Part shown: positions 34,201 through 43,779 of the stretch, piece after piece
Position numbering within the stretch: the stretch's first letter is position 1
How the letters are laid out: each line of letters starts with the position of its first letter
Source: Aspidapion aeneum
Lineage: Eukaryota; Arthropoda; Insecta; Coleoptera; Brentidae
Reading direction: 5' to 3'
Length of the DNA stretch: 64,000 nucleotides
Assembly: GCA_963576565.1 (NCBI GenBank)
Contig: OY755039.1
Span: 25,310,602-25,374,601 of the forward strand
The notes under the pieces: model-generated
What the model saw: only the letters and a program-made list of their open reading frames with translations
What the model was told of the DNA's origin: nothing
The model's database searches: none
Made by a program: the position numbers and the translations under genes

Positions 34201-35537
34201 CACCGGAGATTATAAAAAAATGTCATTCACCCAAACAAGACAAGAGCAAAATTGTAGTAGTTTAAATCTAGCCTTTTATCAAAACCGGATAAAATCAAAA
34301 AGAACAAATTCATAAAAAAGGGCCAGGCCTAGCGTGAGCCTCTCTCCTTTCTTTGGATGTATACTGGTTCCGTCTCCCTTCCTCTCATATAAATCGGTCT
34401 CGTGGAAGTTTGGTGGCAAATTTAAATTGGTAACAAATAATGTTGTTGTTTTTGAACCCAAAAATAAATAAAAAATAAAATTGAGTTTTTGATAAAAGAC
34501 GTTATACAGAACTGCGATTTTGTTCTTGTCTTAATTTGAAGAATGACGTTTTTGACAATGTCCGGTTATTAATAATTCCGTTTATAACATAGGACTGTTA
34601 TGGCATTTTCCTTTATAATTTTAGACAAGTTTTTATTTGTTTTTTATGATAAACTATGGGGCCCCAAGATTACGAAAAAAACCCTTGAACACATCGATGT
34701 TGTTTGCGAGGGAGACACTTTTTGGCAATCTTGAAATTTGCAGCACCCACATTCTTCGAGGGGTACCCTTTGCCCCTTAATTATGAGAGGCAATGTGGGT
34801 CGAGTGTTTTGAAGGTCTTTTGAGCGCATTTACAATCAAGTAAAATTTCGAAACATGATATTTTTTTCGAATATTTATTTCCAAAATTGCCATTTAGCGA
34901 AAAAAAAAACGATTTTTATTTGTATTTGTTAATCTAAAAACACATCGATTTAATTTTTGTTGCATAAAGATTGTGCAGTGCTGCAGTACAAAGCAAAAAC
35001 ATACTAAAATATTAAGTTCTTGTCGACTTACTGATTTCTTAGTAGGTACCTACTTATTCCACACGAATAAAATTCCCTACTTTTCTCTTATTTTCTTATT
35101 TTGTTTGTTGCTCCATGGCAAATTTGAAGGCAAACGTCTCCAAAAGAAATCGATAGTTTTGGAATTTTGACACGATTAGATAGACATTTAAGAGACCTTT
35201 AAAACAAAGTATCACTGACACAGTTTCCCTATTTCAAATATAGGATAAAACTTTAACCCTCGAAGGAAGCACACAAATTTCGAATTCGCCGAAAAGTGTA
35301 CACCTTGAGAGAAAACTGAAGTCTTCAAAGGTTTATCCAAAAACGATAAATACCCAACAAGGCATTTATTAATTAAACCAGCACGTAAATGCAAAAATAT
35401 AAGAGCAATGATGAAGAATCCCCGCTTAATGACAGATGTTTTTAAAAGTCGGTAATTTTATTTATTAAAAAATTACCTGTGGCAGATTGCGCATTTTTCC
35501 ACAAAACTGAAACAAGAACGGCAATAAATAACAACAT
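27929..35537 (-). CDS. takeout / juvenile-hormone-binding-protein-like gene
   Basis: Four coding exons on the minus strand, 35537-35477, 34038-33801, 29683-29550 and 28230-27929, join in phase (61, 238, 134 and 302 nt) into 244 residues plus stop, the usual length of the family. Each intron has GT...AG ends. Residues 1-19 are a signal peptide (MLLFIAVLVSVLWKNAQSA). C25 and C35 match the N-terminal disulfide pair of takeout/JHBP proteins. LGTAIERLL, the KGQLLLLPI strand, GEKYFNIRKY and FGKDKALNDNLNNVLNENW are family landmarks, and the protein ends in the usual helix with VPAKDIF. Known: these secreted proteins fold into a super-roll that carries hydrophobic ligands such as juvenile hormone; members act in feeding, circadian output and chemosensation. 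Ligand and tissue cannot be told here. Introns of 1438, 4117 and 1319 bp are packed with transposon debris, yet exons and splice sites are intact. Confidence 0.92.
28288..28423. mobile_element. CAGTGGTGCACCC-type MITE in intron 3
   Basis: Outer ends CAGTGGTGCACCCA and TGGGTGCGCCTATG are imperfect inverted repeats. Flanks ATATAAAG and ATATATAG are an 8-bp target duplication with one change. The right part is a long poly-C run. The 8-bp duplication points to a hAT-type transposase. Confidence 0.65.
28434..29005. mobile_element. Foldback element copy 3 of 5, in intron 3
   Basis: The left arm has CTATCAACCCCTAGCTTTTACC and TAGGGAAAGTGGATC; the right arm has the inverted GGACCCACTTCCCTATCTTA and AGCTAGGGGTTAATAGATA. 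A long AT-rich centre separates them. Same family as 1976-2716, diverged. Confidence 0.65.
29183..29367. mobile_element. CAGTGGCGTA MITE with exact 8-bp TSD, intron 3
   Basis: It starts CAGTGGCGTATA and ends TATACGCCACTG, a perfect 12-bp terminal inverted repeat. TATACGAC is duplicated exactly on both sides (29175-29182 and 29368-29375). The interior has G- and C-runs. The 8-bp duplication fits hAT-type mobilisation. Confidence 0.85.
29550..29683 (-). CDS. takeout-like gene, exon 3
   Basis: Acceptor TTTTTTAG, donor C|GTAAGT. Encodes YDPNKKLLKLTTVHPILTQK to GEGPSFTTL. Family landmark: the strand pair around GDFSTKGQLLLLPI. Phase 2 in, phase 1 out, fitting its neighbours. Confidence 0.92.
29713..29945. 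mobile_element. Foldback element copy 4 of 5, short, intron 2
   Basis: TACAGGATGTTTTTTAAATG and GGTAACAGAAGCTTTTTCGG on the left mirror GTTTCTGTTACC on the right. It is shorter than the other copies (about 233 bp), apparently an internal deletion derivative. Confidence 0.65.
30170..31160 (+). pseudogene. Decayed Tc1/mariner-superfamily transposase, intron 2
   Basis: The N-terminal helix-turn-helix part is recognisable at about 30290-30465 (QKVQFVQWYFGENSCSDVANLF, then IPSRSTVQKIVTHF, TGCVNF). In another frame at 30623-30934 comes MEFCETIIEEANQDERFI, the first catalytic aspartate in FTDE, then IIGPFFINGNL and LLHDHIIPAI. After a stop, ISWPPRS remains of the WPARSPDLTP region. The segment between FTDE and the GDKIIIGPFF block is shortened and the second catalytic aspartate is missing before AHNTLPVRVFLN. 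Frameshifts and stops make this a clear pseudogene, of the DDE_3-type group common in insects. It is antisense to the host gene. Confidence 0.8.
31264..31454. mobile_element. Palindromic MITE, 191 bp, intron 2
   Basis: Almost the whole element is one inverted repeat: the left arm from CCCACATAGCACAAATCAAA through ACACACACTTTTTTAAGTTT is mirrored on the right with few mismatches; only about 20 bp form the centre. Arms are dense in AACGTT and TAACGTT words. TTC flanks both ends as a possible 3-bp target duplication. Related debris is near 1595-1640. Confidence 0.8.
31460..32150. other. No gene seen; intron 2 spacer
   Basis: AT-rich intronic DNA. At 31780-31808 GCCCCCCCCCCTGGATCCGCC and ACTG mark the right end of a CAGTGGCGGATCC-type repeat whose left end is not found. 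Confidence 0.4.
32154..32695. mobile_element. Foldback with GC-rich arms of short repeats, intron 2
   Basis: The left arm (32154-32230) and right arm (32588-32695) are built from units such as GCCGCGGGACAATTCGCCGC in opposite orientations, very GC-rich against AT-rich surroundings. The centre is A/T-rich. The ends read TGACAATT and AATTGTCG. No transposase. Related wording (GAGTTGGACCGGCGCC) is at 41828-41880. Arginine-rich short frames across the right arm are artefacts of the repeat. Confidence 0.7.
32700..33790. other. No gene seen; intron 2, MITE-like debris
   Basis: Between 32730 and 32965 GGCGCGTATTTAGTTGAAGC and GAACATTTAGTTGAATATGG with flanking TGCGTATG words suggest a diverged foldback. 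The words GTCACCG and CCGTCACC at 33390 and 33500 recur around 47810-47860. At 33580 CAGTAGCGCACCCAGGAATA marks one end of the CAGTGGCGCACCC family. Confidence 0.4.
33801..34038 (-). CDS. takeout-like gene, exon 2
   Basis: Acceptor TTTTTAG, donor CA|GTAAGT. Begins inside the Val codon opened by exon 1, then PYSCKLSKPDFDSC, LGTAIERLL, YGLPTLEPLKIDKLNI and YKNVEINFNL. It contains the two conserved cysteines. Confidence 0.93.
34150..34662. mobile_element. Foldback repeat, copy 1, intron 1
   Basis: ATGTCATTCACCCAAACAAG with AGAGCAAAATTG on the left is mirrored by GATTTTGTTCTTGTCTTAAT and GAATGACGTTTTTG on the right. The same order, including CTATCCATCxTCGTAAA, TATACTGGTTxCGTCTC and ACTATGGGGxCCCC, is at 40160-40920. 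No protein content. Confidence 0.65.
34650..35365. mobile_element. Foldback element copy 5 of 5, intron 1
   Basis: The left arm has GTTTGCGAGGGAGACACTTT, CTTCGAGGGGTACC; the right arm has CACAGTTTCCCTATTTCAAA, ACCCTCGAAGGAAGC and GATAAATACCCAAC, all as in copy 1 at 1976-2716. Its left edge abuts the previous foldback. Confidence 0.65.
35477..35537 (-). CDS. takeout-like gene, exon 1 (signal peptide)
   Basis: ATG at 35537-35535 opens 20 codons of hydrophobic signal peptide, ending G|GTAAT at 35477. The start is the first ATG downstream of the predicted transcription start and gives a typical secretory leader. The exon is too short to be noticed as an open frame. Confidence 0.88.
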
Positions 35538-35572
35538 TGTTTAAATTTTAGACCGGCAGGTTATAAGCAGTA

Positions 35573-35605
35573 ACTGACGAAGATGTACTAGAAACGTTTA
35601 ATATA
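35573..35605 (-). promoter_or_regulatory. TATA box and TCAGT initiator of the takeout-like gene
   Basis: On the minus strand TATATTAAA (35605-35597) lies 30 bp upstream of the A in TCAGT (35577-35573). This is the standard spacing of an arthropod TATA/initiator promoter. Transcription from A35575 would give a 38-nt 5' UTR before the ATG. Confidence 0.7.
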
Positions 35606-35967
35606 TTGTGAATAATACTCATTATAAATCATTTAATTATTAATAAAATAGTGGTAAATGCATAACAACATTATAAATTTTTTCACTAAATCTTTTCCCG
35701 GATTTTTGGTTAAAGTTCTATTTTTAAAACGCCTTTTCGTGATTCCTCAGTCATAAATGCTTAAAATCTGATACCTCTATGGACAATAAGAAGCAATAAG
35801 GTCTAATTGTTCAATTTGTGTTGGCCAATAGACCTGCTTGAAATAATGACAGTAGAAATAATTTTTCTACTTTGTTACAAATAAGTAGGTACCAAGCTAA
35901 ACCTAAACTTATTCGGCAGTATTTACTAAAGAGTGCTAAGAATCAGGTTTATAAACTTGATCCTGAC

Positions 35968-37806
35968 CACCAATATTTACTAAAGGGTCTAAAATACTAA
36001 AGTCCTTAAAACTCTAGATTTTGGTTAAATAAAAATAAACTCATTTTTTTTCCTTGAATGTAAGTGTTTAATATTTTTATAATTGATCATAAATACTTTG
36101 CCATATAGGCCACCTTTTTTCATTGTTACAATGTCATTATATCCGCACAAACTTAAAAATAAATAAAAAGAATGTAATATTTTGGTTTAAAACTTGTAGC
36201 GATATTTAAACCTCCAAACGTCACGAGGAGATGTCGAATAAAAACTCGGGAATATGTAGGTGGCGGCTCTTCTCGGTAAAAACGGCAAGTCAGTGTCTGT
36301 TCTCCGCTATAGTTTACATGTTAATTATTTAGACAAGTTAGCGATGATTAAACCGATATTCAATTACTTTGGTGGATGTGTTATTAAAAACGGAGTCTAA
36401 TATATCTCCTGCTTCATTATATTTCTTAGTATTAATATGGTAGTGCTTCTATACAGATATAGTTTTAAGTTATTTATGTATTATTTAGCTTTGAATTTTT
36501 TTTTAATTAATCATGGATTTTTTTAACTTTAAACCACCCCTCAGGGGTGTTACTACAATTTCGAACTATTTTTAATGAGAATCCTACGACTGCAAGAACT
36601 AAATTTTCAAAAAAATTAGGTTATAAATTTTTTATGTGATTTTTCTTTATTTCTAAAGTTAGTTTGAATTTATATGAGATGAAACTCACTGAGAAATACT
36701 TATATAAATATTGCACATTAGGGTGAACCGAATCTTTGCAGTTATTTGGCCTGTAAGTATTAAAAAAATACTCTGCCAATCTATGGGCACCTAAGCTCAC
36801 ACTAGGTACTATAGTTATAGTGTGAGCTAATATAATCAAAAACTGAAATATATTTTATTCAACTCCAGACTCAATTACCTTTCGTTTGATACCACACAAG
36901 CCATGTTTTGACTTAAACTCAAATTTTTTTAATCTACCCCCCACCCTTTTGAAAAAAACTAAAATGTATTTTGTTTAACTCCAGACTCAATTACCTTTCG
37001 TTTGATATCACACACGCCATATTTTCACTTAAACTCTAATTTTTGACATCTACCCCCACCCTTTTTTTAAAAATAAACTAAAATTAATTTTTTTTAACTC
37101 CAGACTTAATTACCTTTCGTTTGATATCACACACGCCATATTTTCACATAAACTCTAATTTTTGGAATCTACCCCCACCCTTTTATTTGGCTTGCGTTCG
37201 GTGGATTTTGTTCATTTTTAAATGGGACCATTACGGCCCAAGACCCAACTTAGGTACCAAATTTCATTAATATCTAAAAAAATCTTAGGTTTGGGGGAGG
37301 GCGTGGACCCCGAGACCCCCCCCCCTAAGTGCGCTCATGATGGTATATCCACATAAAACTTATATATTTTAGTTTAAAAATGGCAGATGTTTTTAAGCCT
37401 CCAAACGCCGCGCCATTTGAATATGTTAAATAAAATCGGACTAAATCATTCTACACCATTTAAAAGTTGTCTGCTATATTTTATATATTATGTTAATTAT
37501 TTTTTGGGCAAGTTCAATTATTATTTGGTAGAGTGTTACTGAAAAAGTATTCCAATATGTTGCGCTTTTTATATTATGTAATTTGTTCGTATTTAATACA
37601 GATATTTAGTTTTAAATTATGTATGTATAATTAAGCTTTGAATATTTTTGTTTATAAGTTTTTTATCGATCAAGGATTATTTCAATAGTCTTTTGAAATT
37701 TTAATCATGCCTACCTTAGGGGTGGTACTATCTTTTAGGACCATCATTAACCAGAATCCTATGACTCCACGGACTAGATTAAGTTTAAATATAGTAAATA
37801 CTGGTG
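35968..37806. mobile_element. CACCA(G/A)TATTTACTAA element, copy A, composite
   Basis: It begins CACCAATATTTACTAA and ends TAGTAAATACTGGTG, forming imperfect terminal inverted repeats of about 15 bp. The body around 36200-36740 (ACCACCCCTCAGGGGTG, GAATCCTACGACTGCA) matches copy B at 46132-47250 in inverse orientation, and a third related block follows at 37360-37790. A different repeat has inserted within it (36755-37255). No transposase is seen. Confidence 0.65.
36755..37255 (-). repeat. Inserted repeat with three 118-bp tandem units
   Basis: Three tandem blocks (about 36850-36968, 36969-37085, 37086-37195) each carry CTCCAGACTxAATTACCTTT, CGTTTGATATCACACACGCC and a CTACCCCCACCCTTTT tract. 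The whole segment is the inverse of 53165-53700, which has two units. Ends show CTCACACTAGGTACTATA. It is probably a non-autonomous element whose copy number of internal units varies. Confidence 0.7.
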
Positions 37807-37879
37807 ATTGAGTACAGAAACCCACGTAAATCAATTATTTGTATATGTCTTCGTATACCTACCCTTTCAACATACAATC

Positions 37880-38310
37880 AATTTTTTAGGAACTTTATTT
37901 TACCATTTCTTACTTTCATATTAAGCACGGATTTAGGGAGGGGAAAACACCTGTAGTTTTATCATAGTTTCTATCAGTCTGCCAAAACCCAGCCCTCTAG
38001 CGTTTCTGGAAGTGGGCAATTTTACTTTTACACAACTTTACATTTATTACAATTTAGAATGAAGGGGAGTAAATCAAAATTGTGCGATTTTTTCCAAGGG
38101 TTTTATCATAATTTCTATTGGTAGATTTTTGATGATCTATATTCATTAGTGAGTTAGTGAATGGCAAATTCGACGTTTTTTAAAACTACGTAACTACTTT
38201 ACCGCTTTATGGAAGTCAATAAATCTTGGAGCGATTGTTAACTCTATCAAGATCTGCTACTGTGCAAAGTTTGAGTTTCGTAGCACATTCCGAAGTAGAA
38301 TTATAGATAG
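37880..38310 (-). repeat. Dispersed repeat, inverse copy of 13150-13740
   Basis: Shares GTTTCTGGAAGTGGGCAATT, GAGTTTCGTAGCACATTCCG and AAGTAGA blocks with the copy near 13.2-13.7 kb. Only one of the two internal units is present. Confidence 0.6.
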
Positions 38311-38319
38311 GGCAAATAA

Positions 38320-40140
38320 TATTGGCTGAAATGTTTCAAGAAAAGGTGGTACAGCAGTTTGCGTTCGGATTTTAATATTTCGTACGATTATTGTTATCAA
38401 AATCACTTGGACCTTGAAACTATTTCCATATAATTTTATTCGCAAATTTTGGTGACGCATAGTAAAAAAATTCTTAAAATTTCTTCTGAAAATTCTGATA
38501 CTAATAATACCCCCAAACAAAATATACTCTCATAAACTTAAGTTACTGATTTTCTCTAAAAGAAATATGTTGCTGCATCTGATGAGAGTTATAGAAAATA
38601 TGTCAACAATTTTCAATAATTACTCCTCCCTGTCTTTTACCCTAATCCACGCTTGTTACAAACAGATATCAAATGTCTTACGGACCTTTTAAGATAAAAG
38701 ATATTTAGCTAAAAGTCACCAATAAATACTCCTTTGCGGCCACTAGATACCCTAAAAATCGAAAAAAAAACGTAAAATATTGTTATGTGAAACTAAAGAA
38801 CATTTGTTTCTTGTTGGTGTTTTATGTCGGAAGCAATGTTTTACCTTGTAGATTTTAAGATTGGTATATATATGATGGTATAGTCAAGTAATGTATTACT
38901 GCTCAAAATATTTTGAACACAAGAGCGTATTTTAAATAAGAAATTCTTGACTTTTGATTTCTTAGGATAACAAAGGGGTCGCCCCCTCCATCTACCTGCC
39001 ATTTTTATACGTTTGTTTTTCAGACACGCAGGCTATACCAGCATATTTGTTGTCAATATTTTTATATTAAATATTTTTAGATTATATGATTACTACCATT
39101 AGTGTCATGGTCCCGAATTTTAGTATCAATAAAACAAGAATATTTGACAGGACCAACTACCGTCTAAAGAATCCCCATAAAAAATTAATTTCAATTGGTC
39201 TTTTATCTTAAGTAACATCTTAATTAAATAGACTGTATAAATGTCGACAACTATATTAAATTTTATTACTTAGCTATATCCCCAGCCACAGTCTATACAA
39301 TGTTAGGACCACATACAGCTTTCTTATATTGCTTTGGTAGAACCGAAAACTTCTTGATTTATTACGGCTTTTTCGTTTAAATACCACAGTAGCTTGGTTT
39401 TAATGTGATAAACAACGCTGTTTTTTAAATAAAATTGCCGGGTCCCAAATCAAACAAACAAAAACAAAAACATCAACAAAACAACAATACAACAAAACTG
39501 CAAGTTTTCAAAAACACGAACAAATTGTCAACTGTTGTCCACATATAGGAAAACAATTAGTGAACTTTTTATGATCCAGCTCCGGATTTTTTCAATAACT
39601 GACAACTTCTGTGTTCTCTTTAAAACTGGCTATTGATGTTTTTTTATTCTTCTGTCCACTTCCTCTGAGGAAGTATCACACAATATTAATATTTCCTTTA
39701 AGGCGTCGGCCTTTTTATAACGATTTTTATAATCGGGGTGTCTGGCGTCCCATAACAATCTAGCTTCTCGATAAAGCCCAATTAATTTAAATGTATTTTC
39801 AACACCGCATTAAATTTTTTCTCCGGACATGATAATTTTGCACACAGAAACTACACAAACTGAACCATGATGTTTGTTTCTGTTTTAGTCCCATACAGAC
39901 TAGACCAACAAAGTTGCTCAAAACGAAAACAAAACAACACCACTTTGATCTTTACCGACAGGCGACGGGAAAATAAAAAGTTGCTGAAAACGCCAACAAA
40001 ACAAACAAGTGGCCGAATTGTTCTCATTTTGTTTCAAAAATGTTGGAAGACATTGAGTTGCTGTTTTGTTTTGTTGGTTTGGTGTGGACCCGCTATTAGG
40101 CTTATATTGTTTTTAAAACTAGGATTTTAAACAACTACAG
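38320..40140. other. No gene seen
   Basis: AT-rich DNA. Two CAA/ACAAAA-rich stretches (39450-39530 and 39900-40010) face a TTTTGTTTTGTTGG stretch at 40065 and may be an A-rich foldback. No coding support. Confidence 0.4.
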
Positions 40141-40159
40141 AACGGTTGCTAAGCAGGAA

Positions 40160-40920
40160 TCCCTATCCATCTTCGTAAATGAAAAAAACAAAATCGTCGG
40201 AAATCGGAAATTATACAAGAACGTCATTTATCAAAACAACACAAGAGCAAAACCGTAGTTTACTATAAAGTCTTTTATCACAGCCGGACAAACTAAAAAA
40301 TGACAAAATCATAAAAACGGACCAGGCCGAGCATGCGCAACAATCTTTTCATGTATACTGGTTTCGTCTCTCTTCCTCTTGTACAAATCGGTCTGATGGA
40401 AGTTTGGCGGCGAATTTATGTAGGGAACAAATAATATTGTTGTTTCTGGACCCAAAAATACATAAAAATATAAAAATGTCTGTATTGTTCCTGTAATTTC
40501 TGTCCTTCTTTTGAGAAGTCGAAATCGGTGTTAACCGAACCGAACTGAACCAAACCGAACCGAACCGAACCCAACCGAACCTCATGTTCAATTAAATGCA
40601 GATGAATCCTAATCCAGGATACAACACCTGACCTTTTTTTCAGGATGGGCCTTGCTTAATAAAAATGCCGTATGTACTATAGCAATCGCTAAAAGAAATT
40701 GCAGTGAGGGACGCTTCAATTGCATAGCAATATCAGAACCGCTCTTTTTTAGGTGAACGTCACAAGCTAGGCCCGACCTCTTTTTATGATTTTGTACGGA
40801 TTTGAAAAAAGACTTTGATTTTGCTCTTGTCTTGTTTTGAAAAAATGACGTTTTTGATAATGTCCGTTTATTAATAATTCCGTTTTTAAAATAGAATTAA
40901 TGATAAACTATGGGGGCCCC
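40160..40920. mobile_element. Foldback repeat, copy 2
   Basis: Same landmarks as 34150-34662 (CTATCCATCTTCGTAAA, TATACTGGTTTCGTCTC, TTTGATTTTGCTCTTGTCTTG, ACTATGGGGGCCCC), with extra DNA between the arms including an (ACCGA)n microsatellite at about 40528-40582. Confidence 0.65.
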
Positions 40921-41980
40921 TAAGCAGTGGCGTAGCTAGATCTGATGACGCCTGAGTACCTATTCTGGGTCTTGAACGATGTGACCATCCACAGCACACG
41001 CTCTGACCAATAGCAAACTCTGAGCGGTAGCGTTTTGTGCGAAATGACTTGTCTCGACCAATGATATAGTCGCTCGATCTTCAGAGTTAGTGAATTTATC
41101 GCGTCTGAAGTGAAATCTCTCCTCCTCGTACCAACTGAACGCTTCTCGGTCGGATCGTAGGAGAAGCCTGCGCAATGGAGGTCTTTCCGCATAGCAAGTG
41201 ACTGCTCGGAGCTAATTTAAAGCTTGCTATTGGCCAAAGCATATAGCTATGACATTTTTCAAGACTGACAATAGGTACTCTAGTGGCAAGAGCTATTTTG
41301 ATGTTTTCTAGTCTAGAGAAAAATCGTATGTTGTTTGGGGTACAAGTAACGGCATATCTGTAACGGCAATGAACCTTGTCGCCATTTTGGATTTGCCATT
41401 CTGAAGTTTAAGTCAAAAACCATAATCAGCGACTTGAAACACCTCTATGTCCCATATTTGATTCATATTGGTTCATAAATAAGAAAGTCCACCATTTTGG
41501 ATCCGCCGTTTAAAGTTTTTTAAGTTTGAGGATAAAACTGTATTAAGTAATCTCAAGCACTGCAAACTTTCAAGATTGAGATAAATCGGTGTAATAATAA
41601 AGAAATAAGTCATTGTTGTATTAAAAAACGTAAATTGTATTGTTATCAGGTTACCAAAACACTACACTTACCAAATTTCAGCACTCGACTTAATGAATTT
41701 AACTCTACTTAAAAAAGCCTTTTAATAAAATTGCGTAAAGGATTTTTTAAACATTTTTTTGTATAAATAATATATCAATTTTGTTTTTCATCTGCATATT
41801 TTATCAAAAAAATATTTTTAGTCCGGTGCCGAGTTGGACCGGCGCCTAGTTGGCGGGGCCGAGTTGGTCCGACGCTACCTTGTTTGATTTTAGATTTATA
41901 ATTACCAGTCAAACATACACACATACCTGAGCACATACCTACCTATTCTCATAGAAAAACGGATGTAAACTATAATAAAC
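40920..41980. other. No gene; small foldback and GC-rich repeat words
   Basis: At 41000-41245 GACCAATAGCAAACTCTGAG and its inverted relative near 41200-41240 form a loose foldback. At 41828-41880 GC-rich words (GAGTTGGACCGGCGCC, GCCGAGTTGGTCCGAC) resemble the arms of the 32154 element. CAGTGGCGTAGC at 40925 marks one end of the CAGTGGCG family. Confidence 0.45.
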
Positions 41981-43779
41981 TTTTTACCTTTCTAGCCCGC
42001 GTAGCAATGGCTAGAAAATAAATTATTTCCGACGATTTTTTTTTTGAGACACACTAAAATGTGTTATTTGGGTGTATTTTGACCTATCTTAGAAATATCG
42101 TCATCTATTAGCATTAACGTGACAGTTATTTGACAGTTAAAAAAATGCTTACTTTTTAACGGAGCATCGCATCAATATGCGGTTTTCGGAATACATTAGA
42201 CTACGTTTTGTTTAATAATTTGCGTTATAACCAAAAACTTCGTAGGAGCTTTAGTTTCTGAGATATTTACAAAAAACTATTTTCAAGGCTGATATATCAT
42301 GGCTTTACTTGAAGAGTACTGATAGGCTAGCAAGGAAGGTATCAGATCCGTCATGGATTCATATATTTTAATCTGGATGGATATTAAGAACATAGACTGT
42401 GAATTTAGACGTACGGTTTAGAGCTACCGTAGCACCGGAATAATTCGTGTGTCCATAGTAGATAAAAATCTATTTTTTTTTCGGTTTCTAAACTTTCAGA
42501 TCACATTTAGCATGGTCTTTGATACTTTTGTAAATGCCTGAATTTGACGCTATAAAATGTCAGCCGGGATTCATTGATCAAGTCAACGATTCTTGTGTAC
42601 GAGGGTTAACAGTTAGGTTTAGAAAAATCCTAAAGCTACGCAATTATTATTTAGCTATTCCAGAAAAAAAAGAAAAAAGTTCACTGAGAAAAATTGACAC
42701 ATTTTAATAAAAGACAGATAAGGTCTCCATTTGGGGTAAATTATGCAATTATTTATGAGTGCACACATTTGTCTTAAATGAGTTCATTCATGTTTTACAT
42801 TTTTAATGGGTTTGTTTCTTTATTGTAACCAACAAATAAACTTGTTTAAAAAATCTTAAACTCAATTACTACCTATTTTAATAACAAAATATAAATTGAC
42901 GTCACAATTCCGGTTAATTGTTCAAGTACCTACAGGTATAGATATATAGAATTTCAAGACGAGTACTTTAATGACATTTTACGGCCGTGCATTGTACAAC
43001 TTTCTATTTTATACTGTTTTATATTTTACTAAATAATTAAAAAATATATTTTTTTGATAGGTAAATATTTGGAAAATATGAAAGTAAAATGTTAAATGAA
43101 TGGCATCTGGTAAGGCCACTTTACCTGCCTTGTGATGTAAGGTGTTAAGGACTTATTGGAATAAAACCTGACTTTATTCTGACAGATTTACAAAGTACAC
43201 TGACCGCTGATCTCTCAAAATTGACATACCAAAGTCAAATTTATGAATAAAGTCGCTAAATTTCATTTACTAAAAACAGGACCTAATAAATACGGTTCTT
43301 AAATACACAAAGGCCGAATTTTGAAATCTGTCACAATACTGCCGATTTTAAAATAAGGTATATAAACGTAATTTATTCGACGACAGAGTATGTATAATTT
43401 CCTATTGTTTATGACACTTTAATAACTTCAAGGCGAGGTTCCAAATCTCAGAGAACTACACAGAACAGTAAATTGATCCATGACGGCTATCATACCTTCC
43501 TAGCTAGCCTATTAGCATACTTCAAGTGAAGTTATGATATATTAGTCTTAAAAACAGTTTTTTGTAAATTTCTCAGAAACTATAGTTCTTATGAAGTTTT
43601 TGGTTATAACACAAATAATTGAGCTAAATGTAGTCTGCTATACTCCGAAAACGCCATATTGATAAGATGCTCGGGGAAAAAAATAGGATTAATTTTTTTT
43701 TTAAATTTGCATTTATGGATTTTAACCAAAATCTAATTGGTGTTGAACACTATTTAACCCGAGGGGTCATCGGCACCCT

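Noticed and set aside
35574..35600. CTGACGA ... GAAACG resembling a hammerhead core
   Set aside because: No pairing stems I or III and a weak stem II; the segment is better explained as the core promoter of the takeout-like gene.
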